Shown here: positions 36,966-45,554 of the stretch, one piece after another
Layout: the number at the start of each line of letters is the position of its first letter
How positions within the stretch are numbered: position 1 is the first letter of the stretch
Assembly: GCF_003003215.1 (NCBI RefSeq)
Contig: NZ_PVUF01000001.1
Span: 124,001 to 188,000, forward strand
Direction: 5' to 3'
Origin: Tritonibacter scottomollicae
GTDB taxonomy: Bacteria > Pseudomonadota > Alphaproteobacteria > Rhodobacterales > Rhodobacteraceae
DNA length: 64,000 nucleotides
The notes under the pieces: model-generated
Databases searched by the model: none
What the model was told of the DNA's origin: nothing
Seen by the model: only the letters and a program-made list of their open reading frames with translations
Translations under genes and position numbers: made by a program

Positions 36966-37001
36966 GTCTGGTTCAAAGCAAAACGGACTAAGGGGACGGA
37001 C

Positions 37002-37778
37002 ATGCGAGCACTGGTGACTGGCGCAGGGAAACGTCTGGGAAAGGCAATCGCGCTTGCCCTGGCCGACGACGGGTACGATGTTGCGGTGCACTATGCGTCC
37101 TCCGAGCAGGCGGCGGTGAATGTCGTCGCTGAGATCGAGGCGCGCGGCCGGCGGGCCGTTGCCCTACAGGCCGACCTGTTGCATGACGCGCAGACCGAAA
37201 TGCTCCTGCCCCGCGCGGCGGAGATGTTGGGTGGGCCGATCACATGTCTCGTGAACAATGCGTCGATCTTTGAAGCCGATGATTTGGCAGGCATGACCCG
37301 TAGCAGCTGGGATCGCCACATGCAGAGCAATCTGCGCGCCCCTGCGCTGCTGTTGCAGGCGCTTGCGGCTCAGGACCTGCCAGACCTCAGGGATGCAGCC
37401 GGAGAGCCGCTGTCGGCGGCCGTCGCCATCAACATGGTGGATCAGCGCGTGCGCAAGCTGACGCCGCAATTCATGAGCTACACACTTGCGAAATCCGCGC
37501 TTTGGACACTGACTCAGACTGCGGCCCAAGCGTTGGCGCCCAGGATCCGTGTCAATGCCATCGGGCCGGGTCCGACACTGGCTGGCCCCCGTCAGACGCC
37601 GCAGGACTTCGCTGCGCAGCGTGGCGCCACGCCGTTGCAGCGCGGAGCGGGAGAGGCGGATATCGCGGCGGCCCTGCGATATCTGGTGACGTCTCCTGCC
37701 ATTACCGGCCAATTGATCTGTGTCGACGGGGGGCAACATCTGGCCTGGCAGACCCCGGATGCGCTGCTGCCGGAATAG
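37002..37778 (+). CDS. SDR-family oxidoreductase, pteridine reductase/FolM-like
   Basis: 258-residue short-chain dehydrogenase. TGAGKRLGKA replaces the usual TGxxxGxG, as in pteridine reductases, and NNAS, the catalytic Tyr-x-x-x-Lys (YTLAKSAL) and the GPGPT segment are present. These features suggest dihydropteridine or dihydrofolate reduction. In contrast to the SDR at 25434, the active site is complete. It lies upstream of uvrC across an A/T-rich gap. Confidence 0.84.
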   Translation: MRALVTGAGKRLGKAIALALADDGYDVAVHYASSEQAAVNVVAEIEARGRRAVALQADLLHDAQTEMLLPRAAEMLGGPITCLVNNASIFEADDLAGMTRSSWDRHMQSNLRAPALLLQALAAQDLPDLRDAAGEPLSAAVAINMVDQRVRKLTPQFMSYTLAKSALWTLTQTAAQALAPRIRVNAIGPGPTLAGPRQTPQDFAAQRGATPLQRGAGEADIAAALRYLVTSPAITGQLICVDGGQHLAWQTPDALLPE

Positions 37779-38090
37779 TTCAAAATTCCGGGGTGCAGAG
37801 CGGCAATCGTGCTGAAGTCGTCCCAACTTATGCACGAGAGGTGGGACCGTCACACAAGCGTTACAGAAACTCTAATACTTTCAATCATTTGCAAGGTGCA
37901 TATGGAAATATTGAAAAAAATCAGCCCCTTGACGGTTCGCTTAAAATTTAGGCAATTCGGCGAAGTCGCCAAATCTAAAAGGAAATTCCAAACAAGCCCA
38001 AAGTTATCAGAGCAGTTATCCACAGGAACGGTGGATTCATCACAGCTTGAAATCCACGCCCGAAGATTGCAGCGGTGACGCCAGAATCAT
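37779..38090. other. A/T-rich intergenic region upstream of uvrC
   Basis: 312 bases clearly richer in A/T than the surroundings. It contains the DnaA-box 9-mer TTATCCACA (38016-38024), a GGCGA-AG-TCGCC hairpin (37959-37970) and TTGACG (37929) as a -35 candidate. A 58-residue Lys-rich frame from 37902 has only a weak ribosome site and no recognisable family, so I do not call it a gene. Confidence 0.4.
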
Positions 38091-39983
38091 ATGTCAGATA
38101 CCATGGATGAACCCAGCGCAGAATCGCCCGGCCCTGCCGAGGTCCCCCGTACTGGCTACGGGGTAATTCAGGACTACCTGCGGACGCTCGACTCCTCGCC
38201 GGGGGTCTATCGGATGCTGGATAGCGAAAGCCGCGTTCTTTATGTCGGCAAGGCCCGCAACCTGCGCGCCCGGGTGTCGAACTATTCCCGTCCCGGTCAC
38301 AGCCCGCGCATCGAAAAGATGATCTCGCTGACCGCGACGATGATGTTCCTGACCACCCGGACGGAGACCGAGGCGCTGCTGCTGGAGCAGAACCTCATCA
38401 AGCAGCTCAAGCCGAAGTACAACGTGCTGCTGCGCGATGACAAAAGCTTTCCCAATATCCTTGTCGGCAAGACCCACGACTATCCGCAGATCAAGAAGCA
38501 TCGCGGCGCGCGCAAGGAGAAGGGGAGCTATTTCGGACCCTTCGCCAGCGCCGGTGCGGTCAATCGAACGCTCAACCAGCTGCAGAAGGCGTTTCTCCTG
38601 CGCAACTGTTCCGACAGCATGTTCGAGGCCCGCTCACGTCCCTGCCTGCAATATCAGATCAAGCGCTGCTCCGGCCCTTGCGTCGGGCTGATCTCGCGTG
38701 AGGAATACGCCGAAAGCGTGCGTGATGCCGAACGCTTCCTGTCGGGCCGCTCCACCAAGATCCAGGAGGAGCTGGGCGAACAGATGATGGCGGCCTCCGA
38801 AGCGATGGAGTTCGAGCGTGCCGCCGCCCTGCGGGATCGGATCAAGGCGCTGACACAGGTGCAGTCGGCGCAGGGCATCAACCCGCGCGGCGTCGCCGAG
38901 GCCGATGTGATCGGCCTGCATATGGAGGCCGGGCAAGCCTGCGTGCAGGTCTTCTTCATTCGTGCCAATCAGAACTGGGGCAATCAGGACTTCTATCCGC
39001 GCGTCTCGGCGGACATGTCCCCGGCCGAGGTCATGGAGGCCTTCATCGGCCAGTTCTACGACAACAAGGACGTGCCGCGGCAGTTGATCCTGTCCGACGA
39101 CATCGAGAACACCGACCTGATGAGCGAGGCCCTGGGCAACAAGGCCGACCGCAAGGTGGAGATCGTGGTGCCGCAGCGGGGCGAAAAGACCGAGCTGGTC
39201 TCTAGCGCCGTGCGCAACGCCCGCGAAAGCCTCGCCCGTCGCATGGCCGAGAGCGCCACGCAGGCGAAACTGCTGCGCGGCCTTGCGGAGGCCTTTGGAC
39301 TGGAGGGGCCGCCGCAGCGGATCGAGGTCTACGACAACTCTCACATTCAAGGCACCAACGCGGTGGGCGGCATGATCGTTATGGGGCCCGAGGGGCTGAT
39401 GAAGAACGCCTATCGCAAGTTCAACATCAAGGGCGACGAGCTGGTCCCCGGCGATGACTTCGGCATGATGAAGGAGGTTCTGAACCGCCGCTTCTCACGC
39501 CTGCTGAAGGAAGACCCGGACCGCGACAAGGGCATGTGGCCCGACCTGCTGCTGATCGATGGCGGTGCAGGGCAGGTTTCGGCGGTGGCGGAGATCATGC
39601 AGGAGCATGGGGTGATGGACATACCCATGATCGGTGTGGCCAAAGGCGTGGATCGCGACCATGGCAAGGAGGAGTTCCACCGCCCCGGCGAGAATGCCTT
39701 TGCCCTGCAGCGCAATGATCCGGTGCTCTATTTCATCCAGCGGATGCGCGACGAGGCGCACCGGTTTGCGATTGGCACGCACCGCGCCAAACGGGCCAAA
39801 TCCATGGCCGCCAACCCGCTGGACGAGATCCCTGGCGTTGGCGCCCGGCGCAAGAAGGCGCTCTTGACTCATTTTGGCAGTGCCAAGGCAGTGAGCCGGG
39901 CCAATCTGTCGGATCTGAAGGCGGTCGAGGGGGTCTCGGGGGCGCTGGCGGAAACCATCTATAACTATTTTCAGGACCGCTGA
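38091..39983 (+). CDS. uvrC: Excinuclease ABC subunit C
   Basis: Makes both incisions in nucleotide excision repair. In the 630-residue protein the N-terminal GIY-YIG nuclease has GVY (38-40) and YVG (51-53). A UVR motif (about residues 220-255, [20 protein letters not shown]) binds UvrB. The RNase H-like second nuclease contains [14 protein letters not shown], and tandem HhH motifs at the C-terminus contain [18 protein letters not shown]. Complete. A hairpin with a shared repeat motif follows. Confidence 0.97.
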   Translation: MSDTMDEPSAESPGPAEVPRTGYGVIQDYLRTLDSSPGVYRMLDSESRVLYVGKARNLRARVSNYSRPGHSPRIEKMISLTATMMFLTTRTETEALLLEQNLIKQLKPKYNVLLRDDKSFPNILVGKTHDYPQIKKHRGARKEKGSYFGPFASAGAVNRTLNQLQKAFLLRNCSDSMFEARSRPCLQYQIKRCSGPCVGLISREEYAESVRDAERFLSGRSTKIQEELGEQMMAASEAMEFERAAALRDRIKALTQVQSAQGINPRGVAEADVIGLHMEAGQACVQVFFIRANQNWGNQDFYPRVSADMSPAEVMEAFIGQFYDNKDVPRQLILSDDIENTDLMSEALGNKADRKVEIVVPQRGEKTELVSSAVRNARESLARRMAESATQAKLLRGLAEAFGLEGPPQRIEVYDNSHIQGTNAVGGMIVMGPEGLMKNAYRKFNIKGDELVPGDDFGMMKEVLNRRFSRLLKEDPDRDKGMWPDLLLIDGGAGQVSAVAEIMQEHGVMDIPMIGVAKGVDRDHGKEEFHRPGENAFALQRNDPVLYFIQRMRDEAHRFAIGTHRAKRAKSMAANPLDEIPGVGARRKKALLTHFGSAKAVSRANLSDLKAVEGVSGALAETIYNYFQDR

Positions 39984-40003
39984 TGAGACCGGTTCAGGAT
40001 TGT

Positions 40004-40050
40004 GGGGCGCTGCCCCTCAAACTCCCCGAGATATTTGGCAAAAGGTGAAG
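40004..40050 (+). repeat. Short intergenic repeat after uvrC
   Basis: GGGGC-GCT-GCCCC hairpin (40004-40015) followed by CTCAAACTCCCCGAG and ATATTTGGCAAAAGGTGAAG. The CCCCTCAAACTCCCC part recurs at about 31018-31033. Likely a weak terminator and member of a dispersed repeat. Confidence 0.5.
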
Positions 40051-40117
40051 GGCCAAGTGGCGGTTCGGGACGAATTGACCCTTCCCGACCCGCGCGGCAG
40101 CCTGTAGGTATGCGCTC

Positions 40118-40789
40118 ATGATCTGGAATTTACCCAATGTCCTCACAGTCCTGCGGTTGCTGGCGGCGCCAGCACTGGCAGTGATGTTCCTGTTCTTCTC
40201 GCGCCCGCATGCGGATTGGTTTGCCTTGATCCTGTTTGTCAGCGCGGCGGTCACTGATTGGTTCGACGGCTATCTGGCGCGCAGCTGGAAGCAGGAGACC
40301 AAGATGGGGGCGATGCTCGACCCGATCGCCGACAAGGCGATGGTGGTGATCGCGTTGATGATCCTGGTGGGCTATGCCACCTCGCATTGGACGGCCTGGC
40401 TGGTGCTGCCTGCGACGGTCATCCTGTTCCGCGAGGTCTTTGTCTCGGGCTTGCGTGAGTTCTTGGGCGACACGGCGGGCACGCTGAAGGTGACCAAGCT
40501 TGCGAAGTGGAAGACCACGGCCCAGATGATTGCCATCGCGACCTTGTTCTCGCAGGGCATCTTTGAACATCATCTCGGCATGGGTGGCTTTGGCATGGAT
40601 CGCCAGATGGTGCAGGATGTCCTGTCCGGCGCGGTCGAAGATACACAGGGGCTGCGGTTTTATTACGAGGGCATGGTCTGGTCCGGTCGGCTTGGGTTGT
40701 GGCTGTTGTGGATTGCCGCTGCGCTGACGCTGATCACCGGCTTTGACTACCTGAAGAAGGCCCTGCCACACCTGAAGGAGACGCGCTGA
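40118..40789 (+). CDS. pgsA: CDP-diacylglycerol-glycerol-3-phosphate 3-phosphatidyltransferase
   Basis: Commits CDP-diacylglycerol to phosphatidylglycerol synthesis in the inner membrane. The 223-residue protein begins with IWNLPNVLTVLRLLAAP. The CDP-alcohol phosphotransferase motif spans DWFDGYLARSW to MGAMLDPIADK, with the metal-binding Asp residues in place. About four to five helices. It overlaps moaD by one base, a membrane-lipid gene coupled to molybdopterin genes, an order common in this bacterial group. Confidence 0.95.
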   Translation: MIWNLPNVLTVLRLLAAPALAVMFLFFSRPHADWFALILFVSAAVTDWFDGYLARSWKQETKMGAMLDPIADKAMVVIALMILVGYATSHWTAWLVLPATVILFREVFVSGLREFLGDTAGTLKVTKLAKWKTTAQMIAIATLFSQGIFEHHLGMGGFGMDRQMVQDVLSGAVEDTQGLRFYYEGMVWSGRLGLWLLWIAAALTLITGFDYLKKALPHLKETR

Positions 40790-41034
40790 TGGAGGTTCTG
40801 TATTTCGCCTGGGTGCGTGAGCGCATCGGACTGCCGAAAGAGCGGGTTGAAACGTCTGCCGTAACCGTTGCGGAATTGGTCGAGGAACTGAAGGCGCGCG
40901 AAGAGCGCTATGCTGCCGCCTTTGCCGACCTTTCCGCCCTGCGGGTGGCGCTGGACCAGGAGCTGGCGGAGTTTGATGCGCCGCTTGCGGGCGTACGTGA
41001 GGTGGCCTTTTTTCCACCAATGACCGGAGGCTGA
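40789..41034 (+). CDS. moaD: Molybdopterin synthase sulfur-carrier subunit
   Basis: Small ubiquitin-like protein (81 residues) whose C-terminal thiocarboxylate donates sulfur to form molybdopterin. It ends in FFPPMTGG with the required terminal Gly-Gly. It starts inside the pgsA stop (TGATG) and is followed four bases later by moaE. Confidence 0.93.
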   Translation: MEVLYFAWVRERIGLPKERVETSAVTVAELVEELKAREERYAAAFADLSALRVALDQELAEFDAPLAGVREVAFFPPMTGG

Positions 41035-41038
41035 GGCC

Positions 41039-41485
41039 ATGCGGGTCGCTGTGCAGGAGGCGCCCTTCGATTTCGGTGCCGAAGCCGAGGCCTTTGCCCG
41101 CGGGGCGGAGGGCGCCGGGGCCGTTGTGACGTTTACTGGCGTGGTTCGAGAGGCCGACAGCGGCGCCATGGCGTGTATGGAAATCGAGCATTACCCCGGC
41201 ATGACGCAAAAGGCGCTGGAACAGATCGCAACAGAGGCGATGAGCCGCTGGGATCTGACGGATGCGCTGGTGATCCACCGCTACGGGCGGCTTGCGCCCG
41301 GTGCGCAGATCATGATGGTCGCTACCGCCGCGCGCCACCGCGTCGCGGCCTTTGATGCGGCGGAATATCTGATGGACTACCTGAAGTCCCGCGCTCCGTT
41401 CTGGAAGAAGGAAATCCTTCAGGACGGCAGCGCCGACTGGGTTGCGGCAAAGGATGCCGACGAGGACGCGCTCCGTCGCTGGTAA
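41039..41485 (+). CDS. moaE: Molybdopterin synthase catalytic subunit
   Basis: Large subunit of molybdopterin synthase, 148 residues. Family segments VVTFTGVVRE, LEIEHYPGM-like (MEIEHYPGMTQKALEQI), VIHRYGRLAPGAQIMMV and the active-site region DYLKSRAPFWKKE with conserved Lys residues are present. It would pair with MoaD above; moaB lies 15 kb away at 56858. Last gene of the uvrC-pgsA-moaDE run. Confidence 0.95.
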   Translation: MRVAVQEAPFDFGAEAEAFARGAEGAGAVVTFTGVVREADSGAMACMEIEHYPGMTQKALEQIATEAMSRWDLTDALVIHRYGRLAPGAQIMMVATAARHRVAAFDAAEYLMDYLKSRAPFWKKEILQDGSADWVAAKDADEDALRRW

Positions 41486-41579
41486 TAAGCCGTTGCAGGC
41501 CGACCGGTGGAGAGGCGCTATGAGCCGTGAAGCCCGGCCACTTTCTATCCCAAGTTTTATGTCGCTTCCTGATCCCGAC

Positions 41580-41661
41580 GGGGGAGGCTCCCGCCCGTTG
41601 CAACTGCATTGAAAATGCAGCCGCGCCCGTTGGGCCGGGCGCCGCCCCTGCGGCGCGGCGG
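41580..41661 (+). repeat. Palindromic intergenic repeat, copy C
   Basis: Near-identical to copy A: GGGGAGGCTCCCGCCCGT, then CTGCATTGAAAATGCAG, then CCCGTTGGGCCGGGCGCCGC and a GCGGCGCGG arm. It lies in the 41486-41818 gap between convergent moaE and the gene at 41819. I see nothing else in that gap. Confidence 0.75.
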
Positions 41662-41818
41662 TGAACGACTGTGCCGAAGGGGCGTGCGCGTGCTGCGGTC
41701 CTGCAATGAGGGGGCGGAACGGCTGCAATTCTCGCCTGGGGCGAGGCCAGATTCAAGAGCTATGGGTGCGCAGCAAATCTGGCTCTATCATCATGGCACA
41801 TTCGCGCCGATACTGAGC

Positions 41819-42226
41819 TTAGATTGGCGTCGGCTCTGAGGAAGCGCGCTGTATTCCATCGTGGGTCTCGGGCAGTGCGGGGGTGTCTTGGCTGAAAATG
41901 TTGATCCAGCCTGCGCCCCGGCGTTGCCAGATGGAGCTGACGAACATCACCTCCGGGCTCTGGCGGCCAGTCCGCTGAAACGACGCGCGATAGCTGAGCA
42001 GGCCGTGGCCCGCCCCCAGTGCCCGTGCCTGCAGCTCAGTAAGGTCGTAGGTCTCTACAGTGGGGCCGTGGTGTAGCTGTGCGCTGTGGTCGGCTCGATC
42101 TGCGAACCCGCTCGAATAGACCCCGAGAAAACTCTTGCAGAGCAGGGCGGCATCAGCATCGGCATCCCCCCGGACCAGCGCGTCCCAGACCGCCCGCTCA
42201 CAGGCGGATAGGTCTTGCAGCAGCAT
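41819..42226 (-). CDS. NTF2-like/DUF4440-type small protein
   Basis: Predicted SnoaL/NTF2-like fold protein of 135 residues, no signal peptide. Start taken at the ATG at 42226 with CAGGA seven bases upstream; a GTG at 42250 would add eight residues. LSACERAVWDALVRGDADAD at the N-terminus and MFVSSIWQRRGAGWINIFSQDTP at the C-terminus match the DUF4440 pattern. Third gene of a minus-strand run behind the OmpA-like gene. Substrate unknown. Confidence 0.75.
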   Translation of the reverse strand: MLLQDLSACERAVWDALVRGDADADAALLCKSFLGVYSSGFADRADHSAQLHHGPTVETYDLTELQARALGAGHGLLSYRASFQRTGRQSPEVMFVSSIWQRRGAGWINIFSQDTPALPETHDGIQRASSEPTPI

Positions 42227-42255
42227 ATCGGGGTCCTGAAGAGCAACCACGCGGG

Positions 42256-42576
42256 TCAGCCCGCGCCATGCAGCTGATTGCGCAGCTCTTCCGCCTCGTG
42301 ACGCGCCTCGCGCAGCCCATCCATGGCGGCGCGCAGCTCGGCTTCGGTCTGGCTCAGCTGGTTGGTCAGTTCGGCTTCGCGCTGCTGCAGGTAGGTGATC
42401 GCCTGATCGCGGGTCTCTTCCGCCTCGTGCAGCTCCTGACTCATGCGGTCCAGATCGGCCACGTCGCTCTGCCGCACACGGGTAAAGCGATGCATGAGCC
42501 AATTGGCAAACCATCCCATCGCAAAGGCGACAAAGAGGATGATGGCTGTCGTGAGGATGAACTCTGTTCTGTTCAT
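42256..42576 (-). CDS. Small inner-membrane protein with coiled coil
   Basis: 106 residues. One N-terminal helix (about residues 5-28, LTTAIILFVAFAMGWFANWL) is followed by an acidic, heptad-like coiled coil to the end (ELHEAEETRDQAITYLQQRE and onward). It starts inside the stop codon of the OmpA-like gene (TAATG), so it is translationally coupled. Possibly a structural partner of that envelope protein; function not known. Confidence 0.8.
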   Translation of the reverse strand: MNRTEFILTTAIILFVAFAMGWFANWLMHRFTRVRQSDVADLDRMSQELHEAEETRDQAITYLQQREAELTNQLSQTEAELRAAMDGLREARHEAEELRNQLHGAG

Positions 42577-44498
42577 TATCCGTCGGTCTCCTCGTTGGTG
42601 CCGGCGTCAGTGGAATCGGCTTCGGCGTCGTCAGGCTCCGCCGTATCGTCCGTATCTGGGGCTGCGTCGTCGCCGCTGGCCTCGGGCAGTTCGCTTTCGA
42701 TCAGGCGGAACTCGATGCGGCGGTTTGCCTCGCGGCCCTCTTCGGTGTCATTTGTGGCGATAGGGGTGTCTTCGCCATAGCCTTTGGCGACAAAGCTACC
42801 GGTCAGAATGCGCCGGGCGCGCAGTGCGTTCAGCACCGATTGCGCCCGTGCCTGGCTGAGGTTCTGGTTCATTTCCTCGCGGCCCTGACTGTCGGTGTGG
42901 CCCTGGATTTCCAACGGGATTTCGCCACATTGCTGCAACAGCTTGGCGATCTTGTCGATCACGCGGGCGCTGTCGGCGGCGACGGTGGCAGAGCCCGGTT
43001 CAAATGCGATCTTGTCCGCCCGCTGGATTGCGGCCAGTTCGGCCTCGCAGAGGGCGGGTGCCATCAACCGGTCTTCTGGCTCGGGAGGCGCCTCATAGGT
43101 GATGTCCAGCTCGTAATCCTCGGCCTCGCCCAGCTTGGCCGACAGCATGCGCGAAATCTCGGCGCTGGCGTTTTCCAGATGGGTCATGCCGCGCACGGTC
43201 ACCAGATCCGGTGTGACGGTGACTGCGCCACGTTCCAGCTGTGCCAGCGCATCCAGTGCGGCCAGCACGCGGATCGGCCAGGCAGCTGGCAAATCGGGCA
43301 CGTTGCGGGTGGCCAGATGGATTGCGCCGGTGCCAAACCGGGCCTTCGCGTAGCTGTCAACGGTGCGCCGCTGGGCATCATCGCTCAGTCGCCCGCGCAG
43401 CTGTACCTGTCCTTCCGGGCTGAGGGTGGCGGAAAACTCCGGGGTGGCATCGGATGTCTGTTCCTCGGGTTCCGGCAGCACGGCGTGCAGCACGAAGACC
43501 TGCGGCAATGCATTCTCCAGCTCGCCCACGACATGGTCGAACCTTGCTTGCGCCGTGCCTTGTGCAGCCACCAGCGTCACCTCGCCGTTGGAGTAGGTGA
43601 TCGAGCCCTGACCTAGCTCTTTGAGTGCCGAAAGGCCGACCTCAACTGCACGAGACCAACTGGCCGACGGGACGCCAAGGCCAATGGTGCATTCTGTCTC
43701 CACCCGCAATTCGGCGTCTTTTGCGGCTTTCAGAATGCGGCGACGGCTGTCTTCGCTCTCGGCCGAACAGGCGTCAAAACGCCCCCCTTGCGGCCCCAGG
43801 ACATAGCGCAGGGTGAACGGAGAGATGACCGGGCGCGGGGCGGCGATATCAAGTGTGACATGCACATTCGGTGGCAGCATGCGGTTCAGCTCGGTTTCCA
43901 GCTGTTTCTTTGCCTCTGGGCTGTCCGCAATGGCGGTGATGCGCACCGCGCCCGCCTCGACCGAGATCTTGGTCCGCGGCAAAAGCGCCAGTGCCTTCAA
44001 TGCATAGGCCATCGCGTCGGCCCAGCCTTTGGGCATCGGATGGTCGGCTGTTTCGACAAAATCGGTGACCTGCGGCGTGCCGCGAATGGCGCTGAGGCGC
44101 TTGATCAGCGCGGCGTGATTGCTGGCGGCAGGGATCAGGCCGATGATTGAAATGCCTGCATCGTTGCGCAGGATTTCGGTCGAAAACCGGGGCGGCGCGA
44201 TGCCCTTCGATGGGGTGATTTCCATCATGTCGATGATCCGCGTCGCGTCGACCACGGCACCCACACGCGAAATCGCAGTAAATCGCTTGGCCTCGTCCGG
44301 GGCCACGCCTGAAAGCTCTACCCGCAACCCATCCGCGACCACTTCGGCCCAGGACAGTCCGGCCTCGTCGAGAGTGCGGCGGACCACGATTTCCGAATTG
44401 TCCTCCAGTGCGGTCGCTGCAAACCCCGCCACCACCAGACTAAGACCGGCTGCACCGGCAAAAGCGGCGGTAGAGAGCAGAAGCGAAGATAAGCGCAT
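42576..44498 (-). CDS. OmpA-family envelope protein with long BON-like periplasmic region
   Basis: 640-residue exported protein from the ATG at 44498. A signal segment (MRLSSLLLSTAAFAGAAGLS) is followed by roughly 450 residues of repeated alpha/beta units resembling BON domains, with little Cys. A C-terminal OmpA peptidoglycan-binding domain spans about 490-605, with IQGHTDSQGREEMNQNLSQA near 531. The tail is very acidic (Asp/Glu/Ser/Thr rich). It probably links outer or inner membrane to peptidoglycan. It heads a three-gene unit with the coiled-coil and NTF2-like genes. Confidence 0.87.
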   Translation of the reverse strand: MRLSSLLLSTAAFAGAAGLSLVVAGFAATALEDNSEIVVRRTLDEAGLSWAEVVADGLRVELSGVAPDEAKRFTAISRVGAVVDATRIIDMMEITPSKGIAPPRFSTEILRNDAGISIIGLIPAASNHAALIKRLSAIRGTPQVTDFVETADHPMPKGWADAMAYALKALALLPRTKISVEAGAVRITAIADSPEAKKQLETELNRMLPPNVHVTLDIAAPRPVISPFTLRYVLGPQGGRFDACSAESEDSRRRILKAAKDAELRVETECTIGLGVPSASWSRAVEVGLSALKELGQGSITYSNGEVTLVAAQGTAQARFDHVVGELENALPQVFVLHAVLPEPEEQTSDATPEFSATLSPEGQVQLRGRLSDDAQRRTVDSYAKARFGTGAIHLATRNVPDLPAAWPIRVLAALDALAQLERGAVTVTPDLVTVRGMTHLENASAEISRMLSAKLGEAEDYELDITYEAPPEPEDRLMAPALCEAELAAIQRADKIAFEPGSATVAADSARVIDKIAKLLQQCGEIPLEIQGHTDSQGREEMNQNLSQARAQSVLNALRARRILTGSFVAKGYGEDTPIATNDTEEGREANRRIEFRLIESELPEASGDDAAPDTDDTAEPDDAEADSTDAGTNEETDG

Positions 44499-44579
44499 GA
44501 GGTAAGGAATTCCGGCAGTTTTGATGTTAACGGTCTTACAAGGGCACCCGCGAGGGATCAATCAGAAGGCAGCGCGCAG

Positions 44580-45542
44580 TCAGGCAAACAGAGCCAGACC
44601 AAGGAATATGAGCGGAATCAAGCCGGTGTCACGGTTGAGGCGAAACAGGGAAAGCAACCTGTCGTTGTTTTCCGCATCAAAGGCGCGCAACTGCCACGTC
44701 ATGTGCCAGCCCATCGCCCACGGGGCACAAAGTGCCAGCGCCAGCGCCAGAACCGATCCTGCGGGCTGCACCGCCATGAGGATTGCCAGTCCCATCAGGC
44801 TGACGGTGGCCACGATAAAGCGGCGCAGCCAGGTCGGAGAGCGCTCCCCAAACAGCCGCGCGGTGGATTTCACCCCGATCAACGCGTCGTCCTCGGTGTC
44901 TTGATGGGCATAAATGGTGTCATAAAACAGCGTCCACGCCATGCCCGCCACATACAGCACCACCGCAGGCCACTCCAGGCGACCACTATGGGCAACCCAA
45001 GTCAGCATCGCGCCCCAGTTGAAGGCCAGGCCGAGGAAGATCTGCGGCCACCAGGTAAAGCGCTTGGCAAAGGGGTAAATCGCCACCGGGAACAGCGCGA
45101 GGATGCCCATGGCAATGGCGGCCTGATTGAAGGTCAAAAGTATGCCGAAGGCCAGCAGACACTGCAGTGCCATCCAAGTCAGAGCGCCCTTTACGGAGAC
45201 CTGGCCGGAGGGAATGGGGCGAGAGCGCGTGCGCTCCACCCCGCCATCGATGTCGCGGTCGGTGATGTCATTCCAGGTACAACCCGCACCGCGCATCAGC
45301 CACGCACCCAGGCCGCAGCCGACAAAGATCCACAAATCCTCCCAGCGCGGATTCTGTCCAGCGATCATGGCCAGCGCCAGCCCCCACCAACAGGGCAGCA
45401 ACAACAGCCAGGTGCCGATGGGGCGGTCGGCGCGGCTCAGGCGCAGATAGGGGCGGGTCCACGCTGGGGCATAGATGTCGACCCAATTGTCTTTCACCGC
45501 ATCCGCGACACGTCCATCTGGTGTTGGCGACTGGCCTTGCAT
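44580..45542 (-). CDS. ubiA: 4-hydroxybenzoate octaprenyltransferase
   Basis: Prenylates 4-hydroxybenzoate in ubiquinone synthesis, in the inner membrane. The 320-residue protein has about eight helices. The first Asp motif is NDITDRDIDGGVERTRSRP and the second is YAHQDTEDDALIGVKSTA. Start at 45542 has GAGG eight bases upstream. It is divergent from rsmE with only 12 bases between the start codons, so each promoter must lie inside the other gene. Ubiquinone supply suits the respiratory genes in this window. Confidence 0.95.
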   Translation of the reverse strand: MQGQSPTPDGRVADAVKDNWVDIYAPAWTRPYLRLSRADRPIGTWLLLLPCWWGLALAMIAGQNPRWEDLWIFVGCGLGAWLMRGAGCTWNDITDRDIDGGVERTRSRPIPSGQVSVKGALTWMALQCLLAFGILLTFNQAAIAMGILALFPVAIYPFAKRFTWWPQIFLGLAFNWGAMLTWVAHSGRLEWPAVVLYVAGMAWTLFYDTIYAHQDTEDDALIGVKSTARLFGERSPTWLRRFIVATVSLMGLAILMAVQPAGSVLALALALCAPWAMGWHMTWQLRAFDAENNDRLLSLFRLNRDTGLIPLIFLGLALFA

Positions 45543-45554
45543 ATGTAGGACCTC

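Noticed and set aside
38016-38024. Chromosome replication origin suggested by a DnaA box
   Set aside because: Only one perfect box was seen, with no box cluster and no dnaA or parAB nearby.
37809-38078. 89-codon frame (or 58 codons from 37902) in the A/T-rich gap
   Set aside because: Weak ribosome site, no family pattern and no supporting neighbour arrangement.
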